Source: an uncultured Prevotella sp. (GTDB taxonomy: Bacteria; Bacteroidota; Bacteroidia; Bacteroidales; Bacteroidaceae). Taken from it: a stretch of 61,107 nucleotides of DNA. Made by a program: the position numbers and the translations under genes. The notes below the pieces were generated by a model. The model saw only the letters and a list, made by a program, of their open reading frames with translations, ran no database searches and had not been told where the DNA came from. Numbering within the stretch: position 1 is the stretch's first letter; every line of letters starts with the position of its first letter. The stretch lies in contig URSZ01000001.1 in assembly GCA_900550635.1 (NCBI GenBank), positions 1 through 61,107 of the forward strand. Reading direction: 5' to 3'. Shown in pieces: positions 28,756 through 37,468 of the stretch.

Positions 28756-29688
28756 ATGAACATAGCAAAGTCCATTCCGGCGCTGAAGCTGAAGCCCAGC
28801 CAGATTATCCACGACTACTTTTTCATCACCCTGGGGCTGCTGTGCTATTCGATAGGCTTCTGCTGTTTCATTCTGCCCTACCATATCACCACAGGGGCCG
28901 TTACCGGTTTGGGCGCGTTGATTTTCTACGCCACCAACGGCGCTTTTCCGGCGCAGTACACTGTGCTGCTCGTCAACGCGGTGCTGCTTATAGCGGCCAT
29001 ACGTGTGCTGGGCGCAAAGTTCTTCGTCAAGACGATATACGCCGTAGTGGTGCTCAGTATTTTCTTAGGCATTGTGCAGGAGCTGATAACCGACATGCCG
29101 GGCTATACGCTGAACAGCGAGCGCCTGCCCATGTTCCTCGACGACCAGGGCTTCATGGCGTGCGTCATAGGTGCCTTGCTCGAGGGCATAGGCATAGGAA
29201 TAGTCTTCCTGCAAGGCGGCAGCACGGGCGGCACCGACATCATCTCGGCCATTGTAAACAAGTACCACGACATCACGATAGGCCAAATGCTTATTATATG
29301 CGACCTGCTTATCGTCACGTCTTCGCTGCTCACTCCGGTGGGCGACCTGCAGCACCTGCTCTTCGGCTACTGCACGCTCATGATAACCAACTACACGCTC
29401 GACTACGTTCTGAACAGCGGCCGCCAGAGCGTGCAGTTCCTCATCATCTCGCGCCATTATGCCGACATAGCTTCGGCCATTACCATTTACCACCGCGGCG
29501 TTACCGTTCTCGACGGCCACGGTTGGTACACCAAGCAGGAGCAGAAAGTTGTCATCGTTCTTGCCCGCCGCAGAGATATCAAGAACATTTTCCGCATTAT
29601 AAAACAAATCGACCCCAACGCTTTCATCTCGCAAAGCAAGGTGATAGGCGTTTTCGGCGAAGGGTTCGACAAGCTCAAGGTCAAGTAA
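28756..29688 (+). CDS. YitT-family membrane protein (DUF161 and DUF2179)
   Basis: 310 residues. About five membrane helices in the first 200 residues (with GLGALIFYATNGAFPAQYT and FLQGGSTGGTDIISAIVNK, a YitT hallmark) precede a soluble C-terminal DUF2179 domain (RGVTVLDGHGWYTKQEQKV, NAFISQSKVIGVFGEGF). Function in bacteria is not established. It starts 10 bp after leuS and is probably cotranscribed. Confidence 0.92.
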   Translation: MNIAKSIPALKLKPSQIIHDYFFITLGLLCYSIGFCCFILPYHITTGAVTGLGALIFYATNGAFPAQYTVLLVNAVLLIAAIRVLGAKFFVKTIYAVVVLSIFLGIVQELITDMPGYTLNSERLPMFLDDQGFMACVIGALLEGIGIGIVFLQGGSTGGTDIISAIVNKYHDITIGQMLIICDLLIVTSSLLTPVGDLQHLLFGYCTLMITNYTLDYVLNSGRQSVQFLIISRHYADIASAITIYHRGVTVLDGHGWYTKQEQKVVIVLARRRDIKNIFRIIKQIDPNAFISQSKVIGVFGEGFDKLKVK

Positions 29689-29724
29689 CGCCGTGTCTCC
29701 CGGCTGCAACATACGTCCCGGAAC

Positions 29725-30600
29725 ATGAACAACCCCGCAATGCAGCATACGCCGCCCCTTGCGCCCGCGCTTACGGGGGCGTCGCTCACGGTGGCCGTTG
29801 AAGGCGGCTTGTGCAACCGCATGCGTGCCGCTCTTTCGGCGGCAGGTGTTGCCGCGGCAAGCGGCTGCCCGGTGCGCGTGTCATGGAGCTCGGGCAGCGA
29901 GTGCGGCTGCCGCTTCGACGATGTGTTCGCCTATCCTTTTGAAGGCTGCGCGGGCATTCCCGGCAGTTTGTCGGTGCACCCGCCGCGCCTGTACGACATT
30001 CCCTCCTCGCGCCGCAACCTGCGGCTGCCGTCGCTGCTCAGGCGGTTTGCCTACCGTGCCTGCCGCAGCAACTACCAGGGCGGCGAGGGCGACGACGTGC
30101 TTTCACTGCTTGCCCGTTACGGCAAAGTCTACATCTCCACCTGTTACGAGTTTTTCGAAAGTGCCGTTGAAATGAAAGACCTTTTCCGCCCCTCGCCGCA
30201 TGTGCTGGAAACCGTGCGGCAGCTCTCGGCGGGATTCAACGAAAACACCTTAGGCATACACATACGCACGGGCGACAACGTTATGTCGCGCCTGCACAGC
30301 CCCGCACGCCTGTTCATCGAGAGGGCGCATGCCGAAGTCTCCCGCAACCCGCAGGCACGTTTCTTCCTTGCCACCGACAGCGCCGAAGTCAAGTCGGCAT
30401 TTGCGGGCGAATTCCCCGGCAGGGTAATCACCGCCGACGCACAACTGTCGCGCTCCACCTACGGCGGAATGGTAGCTGCCGCCGTGGATTTGTTCGCACT
30501 GGCGCGCACAACGCGCATACTGGGCAGCTACTACTCGTCGTTCTCGGGCACGGCCGCCGAATTGGGCGGAATACCGCTCGAAACGTTAAAAACACATTGA
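29725..30600 (+). CDS. Fucosyltransferase-superfamily-like protein (GT-B)
   Basis: 291 residues, no signal peptide. The N-terminus has a LTVAVEGGLCNRMRAALSA segment and the C-terminal half has GIHIRTGDN (the HxRxGD motif), FFLATDS, and ILGSYYSSFSGTAAEL. These recur in alpha-1,2/1,6-fucosyltransferases and O-fucosyltransferase-like enzymes with a GT-B fold, where GDP-fucose is the donor. The acceptor and donor are unknown here. It begins 36 bp after YitT. The coding sequence is GC-rich at third positions like its neighbours. Confidence 0.7.
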   Translation: MNNPAMQHTPPLAPALTGASLTVAVEGGLCNRMRAALSAAGVAAASGCPVRVSWSSGSECGCRFDDVFAYPFEGCAGIPGSLSVHPPRLYDIPSSRRNLRLPSLLRRFAYRACRSNYQGGEGDDVLSLLARYGKVYISTCYEFFESAVEMKDLFRPSPHVLETVRQLSAGFNENTLGIHIRTGDNVMSRLHSPARLFIERAHAEVSRNPQARFFLATDSAEVKSAFAGEFPGRVITADAQLSRSTYGGMVAAAVDLFALARTTRILGSYYSSFSGTAAELGGIPLETLKTH

Positions 30601-30629
30601 ATTTCTGTTTTCACAGTTTTTTCCTCCTT

Positions 30630-30775
30630 TCCGGGTCGTTTTTTGTCTGCCGCCCCGTAAAGGGGGTCAGAGGAAATTAAAATCAGGTCTGAGAAAATTC
30701 AAAATATGTCTGACATATTTCGAAATATGTCAGACATATTTTTGCCCACCCCTAAAAGGGTGTTTTTCAGCGCCC
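30630..30775 (+). repeat. Triple-module intergenic element, copy H
   Basis: Core 30677-30743: one eroded module (ggtctgagaaaattc) and two GTC/GAC modules. Left flank ttttttgtctgccgccccg; right flank gcccacccctaaaagggtg and tttttcagcgc. It fills the convergent gap 30601-30872. Confidence 0.85.
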
Positions 30776-30872
30776 GTACGGAGTGCTTTTTTCTTTACCT
30801 TAAAAATGACTTTCCGGCTGTCCGGAATTGTCTTTCGCTGCAATGCACGTGCTGCCGCGACGGACATGTATT

Positions 30873-31649
30873 TTAATACGAGGCCGTGGCCGGGAATCCT
30901 GCTTCGTTTATGCGTTTCACTATGTCGTCGAGCTCCTCGTGCGTGGCCTTGCGCAGCTTTTGGTCGGGCGTCTCGCGGTCTATGGTGTAAATCATCACCA
31001 TCTGCGGCCTTATCTCCTTTATAGCCTCGAGCCAGGGCGTTACGTACTCGTCGCCCGTGTTGGTGAGCGATTCCTCGCCGTCCGTGCCGTGCAGGAACAT
31101 GGTCTGCACTATCACGTGCCCGTTGAAGAGCTTCATGTTTTCGATAATGCGCCTCACGTCGTATACCCCCGTGGGCCTGTTCATGCGTTCTATGTATGCA
31201 GGGTTGGCGGTGTCGAGCTTCAGTATGTTGTTGTCCACCTTCATGAGCGCGTCGCGCACGGCCGGCCGTGTTATCATCGTTGCGTTGCTCAGCACGCTTA
31301 TCTTAGCCTGCGGGAAATACTCGTCGCGCAGCTCTGCAACATCGTCCACTATTCCCGCAAAGTCGGGGTGCGCCGTAGGTTCGCCGTTGCCTGCAAACGT
31401 AAGCACGTCGGGCTTCGGGCCGTCGGCTTTCATGGCGCGCAGCTTTTGCCCGAGGGCGGCCTTCACCTCGGCGCGCGTGGGGCGCGGCAGCCTCGGGCGG
31501 CGCTCGGCGTTGAGCCCGCACTCGCAGTACAGGCAGTCGAACGTGCAGACTTTGCCGTCGGCCGGCATGAGGTTTATTCCTAACGACACGCCTAACCTGC
31601 GGCTGTGTATGGGGCCGAAAATCGGTGCGGGATAGATTACCGTTGACAT
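30873..31649 (-). CDS. Radical SAM protein (COG0731-like)
   Basis: 258 residues. The cluster-binding Cys motif appears as CTFDCLYCEC (C-x3-C-x2-C) at about residues 38-45, following GINLMPADGKV, then FAGNGEPTAHPDF (the GGE-like SAM-binding motif) and SVLSNATMI. This is close to the COG0731 group that includes wyosine-like enzymes. The substrate is unknown. A -7 box TAACTTTG lies on the minus strand at 31689-31682, 33 bp before the ATG. Confidence 0.85.
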   Translation of the reverse strand: MSTVIYPAPIFGPIHSRRLGVSLGINLMPADGKVCTFDCLYCECGLNAERRPRLPRPTRAEVKAALGQKLRAMKADGPKPDVLTFAGNGEPTAHPDFAGIVDDVAELRDEYFPQAKISVLSNATMITRPAVRDALMKVDNNILKLDTANPAYIERMNRPTGVYDVRRIIENMKLFNGHVIVQTMFLHGTDGEESLTNTGDEYVTPWLEAIKEIRPQMVMIYTIDRETPDQKLRKATHEELDDIVKRINEAGFPATASY

Positions 31650-31681
31650 AATACTGTTTTTTACGTTATGTTTTGTGCAGG

Positions 31682-31689
31682 CAAAGTTA
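31682..31689 (-). promoter_or_regulatory. Candidate radical SAM gene promoter -7 box
   Basis: The minus strand reads TAACTTTG (TAnnTTTG). 33 bp upstream of the ATG. No ideal -33 box. Confidence 0.45.
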
Positions 31690-31844
31690 CTCGTTTAACG
31701 CTTTGCCGGTACGGATTGCCGTACAAAAAGTAAACATTTGCGTGCCATAAATGCCGAATTAACTATTATTGCGACACACAAGCCCGCACGCCACCCGCTT
31801 TTTGCTATCTTTACAGCCGGTGAACCATAAAAACACGCAATATC

Positions 31845-33506
31845 ATGGAACAAACCATAAACGTATTCTGCAAGAACAACGGCCAGTCGGTCGAAATGCC
31901 CGTGGGAAGCACGGCCATAGAGGCTTACAACGCTTTCGGGCTGGACATGCCCTACGGCGTTACCTGTGCACGGGTGAACAACAAGTCGGAAAGCCTGCAT
32001 TTCCCCCTTTTCAAGGACAGCGACGTGGAGTTTCTCGACGTGTCCGACCCTTCGGGCATGAGAACCTACACGCGCTCGCTTTTCTTCGTGCTCTACAAGG
32101 CCGTTGAGGACCTATTCCCCAAAACAACGGTGCGTATCGACACGCCCGTGTCGAACGGTTACTATTGCCGCCTGCTCATAGGGCGCGATGTCACCCCCGC
32201 CGACGTGGCGCGCCTGCGCAGCCGCATGGAGGAAATCATTGCCGCCGACATGCCGTTCCGCCGCATTGTGTGCCGCACCGACGAGGCCGTGGAACGCTTC
32301 CGCAACCTCGGGCTCGAAAGCAAGGCAAAGCTGCTCAAAAGCGTGGGAACGCTCTACACCACTTACTTCATGCTCGACGGCACGATGGACTACTACTACG
32401 GCTCGCTGCTTCTCTCAACGGGGCAGCTCAAGGTGTTCGGCCTGGAGGAATACCACGACGGCGTGCTGCTGCGCGTGCCCGACCCGTCGTGCCCCGACAG
32501 GCTCCTGCCCATGGTGAAGCAGGAAAAGATGTTCGAAGTGTTCCGCGAACACCACGAGTGGCAGCATATCGTGGGGCTGAACTCGATAGGCGACCTGAAC
32601 GAGGTATGCGTAAACGGACACACAAACATGCTCGTGAACGTTTCCGAAGCACTGCAGGAAAAGAAGATAAGCCGCATTGCCGACATGATTGCAGCCAACC
32701 CCGACATACACGTGGTGCTCATTTCCGGGCCTTCGTCGAGCGGCAAGACCACCTTCAGCAAACGCCTTTCGGTACAACTCATGGCCTGCGGCCTGAAACC
32801 GTACCCCATATCTATCGACGATTACTTCGTAGACCGCGACAAGACACCCAAGCTCCCCGACGGCGAGTACGACTTCGAGTCGCTCTATGCCGTAAACATA
32901 CCTTTGCTCTCGCAACACCTCAACGACCTTATCGCCGGCAGGGAAGTGGAACTGCCGCGCTTCAACTTCCAGACCGGCAAGAGCGAACGCAGCGGGCAAT
33001 ACCTGAAACTCGACCCCAACATGATTCTCATAATGGAAGGCATACACGCCCTGAACCCCGAACTGACGCCGCAAATTCCCGACAGCAGCAAGTTCCGCGT
33101 GTACGTCTCGGCCTTGACATCCATACTGCTCGACGACCACAACTACATACCTACCACCGACAACCGCCTGCTGCGCCGCATTGTGCGCGACTACAAATAC
33201 CGCGGCTACTCCGCGCGCGACACCATAAAACGCTGGCCGAGCGTAAGGGCGGGCGAGGCAAAATGGATTTTCCCCTACCAGGAAAACGCCGACGTGATGT
33301 TCAACTCGGCGCTGCTCTTCGAACTGGCGGCGCTGCGGCCGCAGGCCATGCCGCTGCTTGAACAGGTGGACGAACGCTACGAGGAATATTCCGAGGCATA
33401 CCGCCTGCACAAGTTCCTCTCGTACATCAAACCCATACCCATCGACGGCCTGCCGCCCACGTCGTTGCTGCGCGAATTCCTCGGCGGCAGCACATTCAAC
33501 TACTGA
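31845..33506 (+). CDS. Nucleoside (uridine) kinase fused to a ThrRS-like N-terminal region
   Basis: 553 residues. The N-terminal half (about 1-270) resembles the TGS/SAD region of threonyl-tRNA synthetase, with an ubiquitin-like start and a later HHEWQHIVGLNSIGDLNEV. The C-terminal half is a uridine/phosphoribulokinase-type P-loop kinase: LISGPSSSGKTTFSKRLS (Walker A, about residue 295), SIDDYFVDRDKTP, and MEGIHALNPEL. It probably phosphorylates uridine or cytidine. A -7-like TATCTTTA lies at 31806-31813. The fusion is recurrent in Bacteroidota. A whole triple-module unit follows the stop. Confidence 0.88.
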   Translation: MEQTINVFCKNNGQSVEMPVGSTAIEAYNAFGLDMPYGVTCARVNNKSESLHFPLFKDSDVEFLDVSDPSGMRTYTRSLFFVLYKAVEDLFPKTTVRIDTPVSNGYYCRLLIGRDVTPADVARLRSRMEEIIAADMPFRRIVCRTDEAVERFRNLGLESKAKLLKSVGTLYTTYFMLDGTMDYYYGSLLLSTGQLKVFGLEEYHDGVLLRVPDPSCPDRLLPMVKQEKMFEVFREHHEWQHIVGLNSIGDLNEVCVNGHTNMLVNVSEALQEKKISRIADMIAANPDIHVVLISGPSSSGKTTFSKRLSVQLMACGLKPYPISIDDYFVDRDKTPKLPDGEYDFESLYAVNIPLLSQHLNDLIAGREVELPRFNFQTGKSERSGQYLKLDPNMILIMEGIHALNPELTPQIPDSSKFRVYVSALTSILLDDHNYIPTTDNRLLRRIVRDYKYRGYSARDTIKRWPSVRAGEAKWIFPYQENADVMFNSALLFELAALRPQAMPLLEQVDERYEEYSEAYRLHKFLSYIKPIPIDGLPPTSLLREFLGGSTFNY

Positions 33507-33533
33507 CGGCACGCCGCACGCGCAACGTGCACC

Positions 33534-33756
33534 GCTCACCGGCAGACAAAAACGGAGCGAAAAACGAAGCGGGAAAACAGCCGCCCGGGGCGCGGAAAAG
33601 TGAAAACTGATTTTCACGCCGTTAAACCCACATGGGAGCAAAGAAAAAATATGTGCCTTGTATTTCGAAATCCGAGCCACTAATTTTAAAAAGCAAGCCA
33701 CTAATTTTTCGCCCCCCGGAAACCCTTTCCGAAACCGCCCCGGAAAGGCCGACAAA
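33534..33756 (-). repeat. 223-bp direct repeat, left copy (triple-module element, copy I)
   Basis: Matches 36525-36747 at an offset of 2991 with one difference found (C at 33741, T at 36732). The unit is in reverse orientation: gctcaccggcagacaaaaac end, GAAAAC/TTTTCA block, cacatgggagcaaag hairpin, core at 33644-33709 with one X module and two divergent modules (gccactaatttt), then the gccccccggaaacc flank. It bounds the restriction-modification cassette on the left. Confidence 0.95.
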
Positions 33757-33876
33757 ATGCAGACACCGCGAACCTTTTGCAGGCAGCCGACGTTTTTATA
33801 AGGATTTGTACGACATGTTTTGCACGAACAGGGTAACTTTACGGCATATTATCATGAAAGCATAAAGCAGTGCATT

Positions 33877-34389
33877 TTGGATATTTGGGATAAGGACAAG
33901 CGTTCCGCCGTAATGGCTAAAATCCACAGCAAGGACACCAAGCCCGAGTTGCTTGTACGCCGTTACTTGTGGCAGCGGGGATACCGTTACCGCAAAAACG
34001 TGCGCGGTTTGCCGGGGACTCCCGACATTGTTTTACGGAAATATGGCGTGGTTATTTTCATCCATGGTTGTTTTTGGCACGGGCACGACGTTGACGGGCA
34101 CATACCGCAGACCAACAGCCTATTCTGGAAAGAAAAAATTGAACGCAACAAATTGCGTGACGAGCGCAACAAGGCGGAACTGAAGCGGTTGGGTTGGGGC
34201 GTGATGACCATTTGGGAATGTCAACTGAAACCTGCCGTGCGCGAACAGACTTTGCTCGAAATGGAATATTGGATTAACCATTCCTATTTGGAACGCCTTA
34301 GGATGAAAACTGGAAAGACGTATGGCGAAACAGCTTGCCGCAGCGTCATGGCCGCCGAGGACGAAACCGTTTACGGCAAGGACGGCTAA
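33877..34389 (+). CDS. vsr: Very short patch repair (Vsr) mismatch endonuclease
   Basis: 170 residues from TTG 33877. The sequence IWDKDKRSAVMAKIHSKDTK is the family start, then LPGTPDIVLRKYGVVIFIHG with the catalytic Asp, the metal- and zinc-associated HGCFWHGHDVDGHIP, and LGWGVMTIWECQL. Vsr nicks 5' of T:G mismatches that arise when 5-methylcytosine deaminates. A TTG start at 33820 would add 19 residues without homology, so 33877 is preferred; no ATG fits. The gene runs toward the endonuclease gene with a 2-bp gap and belongs with the methyltransferase. The coding sequence is visibly poorer in GC than neighbours outside the repeats. Confidence 0.9.
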   Translation: MDIWDKDKRSAVMAKIHSKDTKPELLVRRYLWQRGYRYRKNVRGLPGTPDIVLRKYGVVIFIHGCFWHGHDVDGHIPQTNSLFWKEKIERNKLRDERNKAELKRLGWGVMTIWECQLKPAVREQTLLEMEYWINHSYLERLRMKTGKTYGETACRSVMAAEDETVYGKDG

Positions 34390-34391
34390 CG

Positions 34392-35114
34392 CTACCGGTA
34401 TTTGCCCTCTATCTCCGACCAGCGCGGTATAGACAGTCTTTTTCCATAAAATTTTTGGTATGATTGCAACAAGTCGGCCAGCCACGTGCCGGCTTGGTTG
34501 TGCGTCTTGGGGTTTTGGTACACTGTTTCCTGCATTGCCGAAATGAAATCCTCCAGGCAATCGAAAGGCTTGAACTTGCAAGCCTTTGATGAGAACCAAA
34601 CGGCGGGACGTATCTTGTGTACCACATTGTCCTTGATTTGCAGGTTCAACGGCCATTTTTCCATGCTGCGGCACATGCCCCACAAGTTTTCAAGCCACAA
34701 ACGTTTGATAGTAACATACCCGTCGTCAGACATGTCATATCCAAAAACCAAGTATTTGCAATAAAGCATATAAGGCTTCTCCTTTATTTCAGCTTGGAAG
34801 CTGTTGAAATCAGCAATGTCGAAAGCGGGCGACTTGCTGTTGTTGAACGCCTTAACCTCAAGCAAATCTGCCGTTGTATCTTCGGGGTTCAAATAAAAGT
34901 CGGGCGGCATTTGGCTGTTGGGGTTAGGCTTGTAGTCAATGCCTTTCTTCCGCAGCCAGCCTTCGAGCCATTCCTGCATGATGTTGCCTACTACATCGCG
35001 CTGTTTGACAATAATATCAACATCACCCAAATAAAAGCGTATTTGTCCTTTTACTTCAAGGATTTTATCGTCATCTACTAATTTCCGGTAAAGTTCTTCT
35101 GCTGTTAATTTCAT
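34392..35114 (-). CDS. Type II restriction endonuclease (PD-(D/E)xK; NgoBV/NlaIV-like)
   Basis: 240 residues. The active-site pattern PPDFYLNPEDTTADLLEVKA (P-D-x15-E-V-K, about residues 68-88) is a typical PD-(D/E)xK core. The overall look and position beside a C5-methyltransferase resemble the NgoBV/NlaIV group, which cuts GGNNCC; this specificity is recalled, not shown here. It is separated from the methyltransferase gene by 11 bp and is transcribed after it, the usual order that lets methylation come first. Confidence 0.75.
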   Translation of the reverse strand: MKLTAEELYRKLVDDDKILEVKGQIRFYLGDVDIIVKQRDVVGNIMQEWLEGWLRKKGIDYKPNPNSQMPPDFYLNPEDTTADLLEVKAFNNSKSPAFDIADFNSFQAEIKEKPYMLYCKYLVFGYDMSDDGYVTIKRLWLENLWGMCRSMEKWPLNLQIKDNVVHKIRPAVWFSSKACKFKPFDCLEDFISAMQETVYQNPKTHNQAGTWLADLLQSYQKFYGKRLSIPRWSEIEGKYR

Positions 35115-35125
35115 GGTTAGAATTT

Positions 35126-36427
35126 TTATAGGTTCAAATAAACGTCCAACAAGCGGCCGGACACTGCTTTTATTACCGGCACGGCTACCGTGTTGCCCAA
35201 AAGGTCATAACCCTCTTTTACGGGTATATCGAAGACATAATCGTCGGGATAGCCGAAAAGACGGAGACCTTCCGTTAGCGTAAGCGTGCGCAAGCCGCCG
35301 TTATCTGCAACGAACAGTTTCTGCATATCCATGGCCACAAGCGTAGGAGCGACATCGTTTGGCGACAATACCTTGCTTACTTCAAAGCTCAATTTGCCTG
35401 TTACTATGTTATACCCCAAAGGAAGGTTCGGGTCTTGTTCCCTGTAAAATCTCGTCCTGCCGTCAATCAAAGTTTCTTGTACCAATGCTTTGGGGTGTTC
35501 TTTCTTAACATATCCTTTGTGAACAAGGTCTTCTAACATATCTTCCAAATCCGGGCTGCTGTTGAATGTGGATATTTGCTGCAACGTCAGTGGCATACCG
35601 TCCATCCATGCAATGCCGAACTCTTCGGCCCATTTCTTTTTACGTCTCTCTTTCAACAGCTGGTTAAGCAATCTTTTTTGGTTTTCGGTAACTTTACCTT
35701 TAAGACCTATGTCCCAACTGTGGATGTTGTCTTTGCCGCCACGTTTGTCTTTGATTGCCTTGCCGTAAAGTTGTTCTATGGAGTAAGTTTTCAAAAGAGC
35801 ATCAATGAAAGGGCTTTTCACGGTTGGAAGTCCGTGTTCAAGGACGCTTTTTAAACTGCGTTCATATGGTTTGAAACCAGTTAACGAGGGCTTACATTTC
35901 AACGTTCCTGCTATGTAAACCCGCTTACGTTCTTGCGGAAGCCCGAAATAACGTGAATTAAGGCACGCCCATTCGACTTTATACCCCAGATTTTCCAATC
36001 GGTCTAATATAGTTTCCAGTGTGCGGCCTATTTTCTTTGTCTTGTCAATCTTGTCGTGGTTTATTAAACCCTCAACGTTTTCCAATAGGAACGCAGCAGG
36101 CCTTTTTTCCGACAAAATACGTTCTACGTCAAAAAAAAGTGTTCCGCGTGTATCCATGAACCCGAGCCTTTTCCCCGCTGCCGAAAAAGCTTGGCAAGGG
36201 AATCCTGCCAATAAAAAATCAAAATCCGGGATTTCACTTACAGGTATTTTTGTAATGTCGCCATGGATTTCTTCGCCGGGGTGGTTTTGTTTAAGCACTG
36301 CAATTGCTGCCGGTTTGATTTCCGACGTAAAGACACACTCGGCCTTTACGCCGCGTTCAGCCGCCGCCAGTTCCAAACCTTTGCGTATTCCGCCTATGCC
36401 TGCAAACAAATCTATGAACTTTATCAT
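35126..36427 (-). CDS. DNA (cytosine-5) methyltransferase of the cassette
   Basis: 433 residues from the ATG at 36427. It has motif I FIDLFAGIGGIRKGLE, motif IV AGFPCQAFSAAGKR with the catalytic Cys, motif VI LLENVEGL, and motif VIII GLPQERKRVYIAG. A target-recognition region of about 180 residues and C-terminal motifs IX-X follow. It should methylate cytosine in the site cut by the neighbouring endonuclease. A -7 box TATTTTTG lies on the minus strand at 36467-36460. A TTG 18 bases upstream would add six residues and is less likely. Confidence 0.95.
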   Translation of the reverse strand: MIKFIDLFAGIGGIRKGLELAAAERGVKAECVFTSEIKPAAIAVLKQNHPGEEIHGDITKIPVSEIPDFDFLLAGFPCQAFSAAGKRLGFMDTRGTLFFDVERILSEKRPAAFLLENVEGLINHDKIDKTKKIGRTLETILDRLENLGYKVEWACLNSRYFGLPQERKRVYIAGTLKCKPSLTGFKPYERSLKSVLEHGLPTVKSPFIDALLKTYSIEQLYGKAIKDKRGGKDNIHSWDIGLKGKVTENQKRLLNQLLKERRKKKWAEEFGIAWMDGMPLTLQQISTFNSSPDLEDMLEDLVHKGYVKKEHPKALVQETLIDGRTRFYREQDPNLPLGYNIVTGKLSFEVSKVLSPNDVAPTLVAMDMQKLFVADNGGLRTLTLTEGLRLFGYPDDYVFDIPVKEGYDLLGNTVAVPVIKAVSGRLLDVYLNL

Positions 36428-36459
36428 TTTATGAATCGCTATCAACTCCTTTACGCTTA

Positions 36460-36467
36460 CAAAAATA
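36460..36467 (-). promoter_or_regulatory. Candidate promoter -7 box of the methyltransferase-endonuclease operon
   Basis: The minus strand reads TATTTTTG, 32 bp upstream of the ATG at 36427. No clear -33 box. Confidence 0.45.
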
Positions 36468-36524
36468 CAACAAAGCTTGCTATTTGGGATTTTCCGCTTG
36501 TAATTTGTTACGGTCTCGTGCTCT

Positions 36525-36747
36525 GCTCACCGGCAGACAAAAACGGAGCGAAAAACGAAGCGGGAAAACAGCCGCCCGGGGCGCGGAAAAGTGAAAACTG
36601 ATTTTCACGCCGTTAAACCCACATGGGAGCAAAGAAAAAATATGTGCCTTGTATTTCGAAATCCGAGCCACTAATTTTAAAAAGCAAGCCACTAATTTTT
36701 CGCCCCCCGGAAACCCTTTCCGAAACCGCCCTGGAAAGGCCGACAAA
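36525..36747 (-). repeat. 223-bp direct repeat, right copy (triple-module element, copy J)
   Basis: Right copy of the repeat described at 33534-33756, same orientation, one difference seen. Core at 36635-36700. The rest of the gap to 36975 has only a -7 box TATTTTTG at 36869-36876. Confidence 0.95.
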
Positions 36748-36868
36748 CGCGGACACCATTTTACGCTGCTGCAAAACAGGTGAAGAATCATTCGCTTTCT
36801 GCCGCGGCCTGCGAAAAATTATTTGCAAATTCACGGCCCGGCGTTCGGCATTATTCCGCGGAAATCCA

Positions 36869-36876
36869 TATTTTTG
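36869..36876 (+). promoter_or_regulatory. Candidate promoter -7 box for the two secreted-protein genes
   Basis: TATTTTTG (TAnnTTTG) about 100 bp before the ATG at 36976. No ideal -33 box. Confidence 0.4.
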
Positions 36877-36975
36877 TAAAATATGTTTAACTCCTTACGC
36901 TTTCCCGCTCCTCAGCGACGGGAAGCGGGCCTATTTCTGTTGCCACGATATAAAGGACTTTAAAAAGAACATGCC

Positions 36976-37464
36976 ATGAAAAGGAAATTCTTGTTCACAC
37001 TGCTGCTCCTTGCGGCCGCATTCTGCAGCCCTGCCCGGGCCATGGACGTGTACGTGTACATAAACGGGAGCTACGTACCCGTAAACGTTTCCGAAAACAT
37101 CTACAAGATTGTCTTCGAAGATGAATACACACATTTCATCACAGCCTCGGGCGAGACGGCCACGTTAAGGAACGAAGCCTTCTCGTTCCTCACTTTCCGC
37201 AAGCTGGAAACGCCCGTAGGCATAAACGCCGCAAAGGCCGAAGCCGTCACCATAACCTATGAAAACGAAGGCATACGCGTGAAAAGCGCAAGCGTGCCGG
37301 CCAACGTAAGGATTATCGACACGGCCGGGAACGTAATGGCCGACATAACGCCCCGCAACGCCGACATGTTCTTCTCGCTGTGCGGAATGCCGGCCGGAGT
37401 GTATATTGTAACAGCCGGCGACGGGAAAAACGTAACCGTAAAGAAAATAACGAAAAACAAGTAA
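36976..37464 (+). CDS. Secreted protein with DSIxF-like N-terminal domain, unknown function
   Basis: 162 residues. A signal peptide (MKRKFLFTLLLLAAAFCSPARA) is followed by VYVYINGSYVPVNVSENIYK and IVFEDE, a pattern shared with the N-terminus of the next gene (hydrophobic strand, -G-, then -I-x-F-). The C-terminal 50 residues (VRIIDTAGNVMADITPR, then GMPAGVYIVTAGDGK) resemble a T9SS-type sorting domain. No enzymatic motif is visible. Only 4 bp separate it from the hydrolase-like gene, so they probably act together. Confidence 0.7.
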   Translation: MKRKFLFTLLLLAAAFCSPARAMDVYVYINGSYVPVNVSENIYKIVFEDEYTHFITASGETATLRNEAFSFLTFRKLETPVGINAAKAEAVTITYENEGIRVKSASVPANVRIIDTAGNVMADITPRNADMFFSLCGMPAGVYIVTAGDGKNVTVKKITKNK

Positions 37465-37468
37465 ACCC

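Noticed and set aside
32415..33755. 446-codon minus-strand frame across the kinase gene and the repeat
   Set aside because: A shadow frame that runs through the repeat unit. The same tail sequence recurs at 36480-36791 only because the repeat is duplicated.
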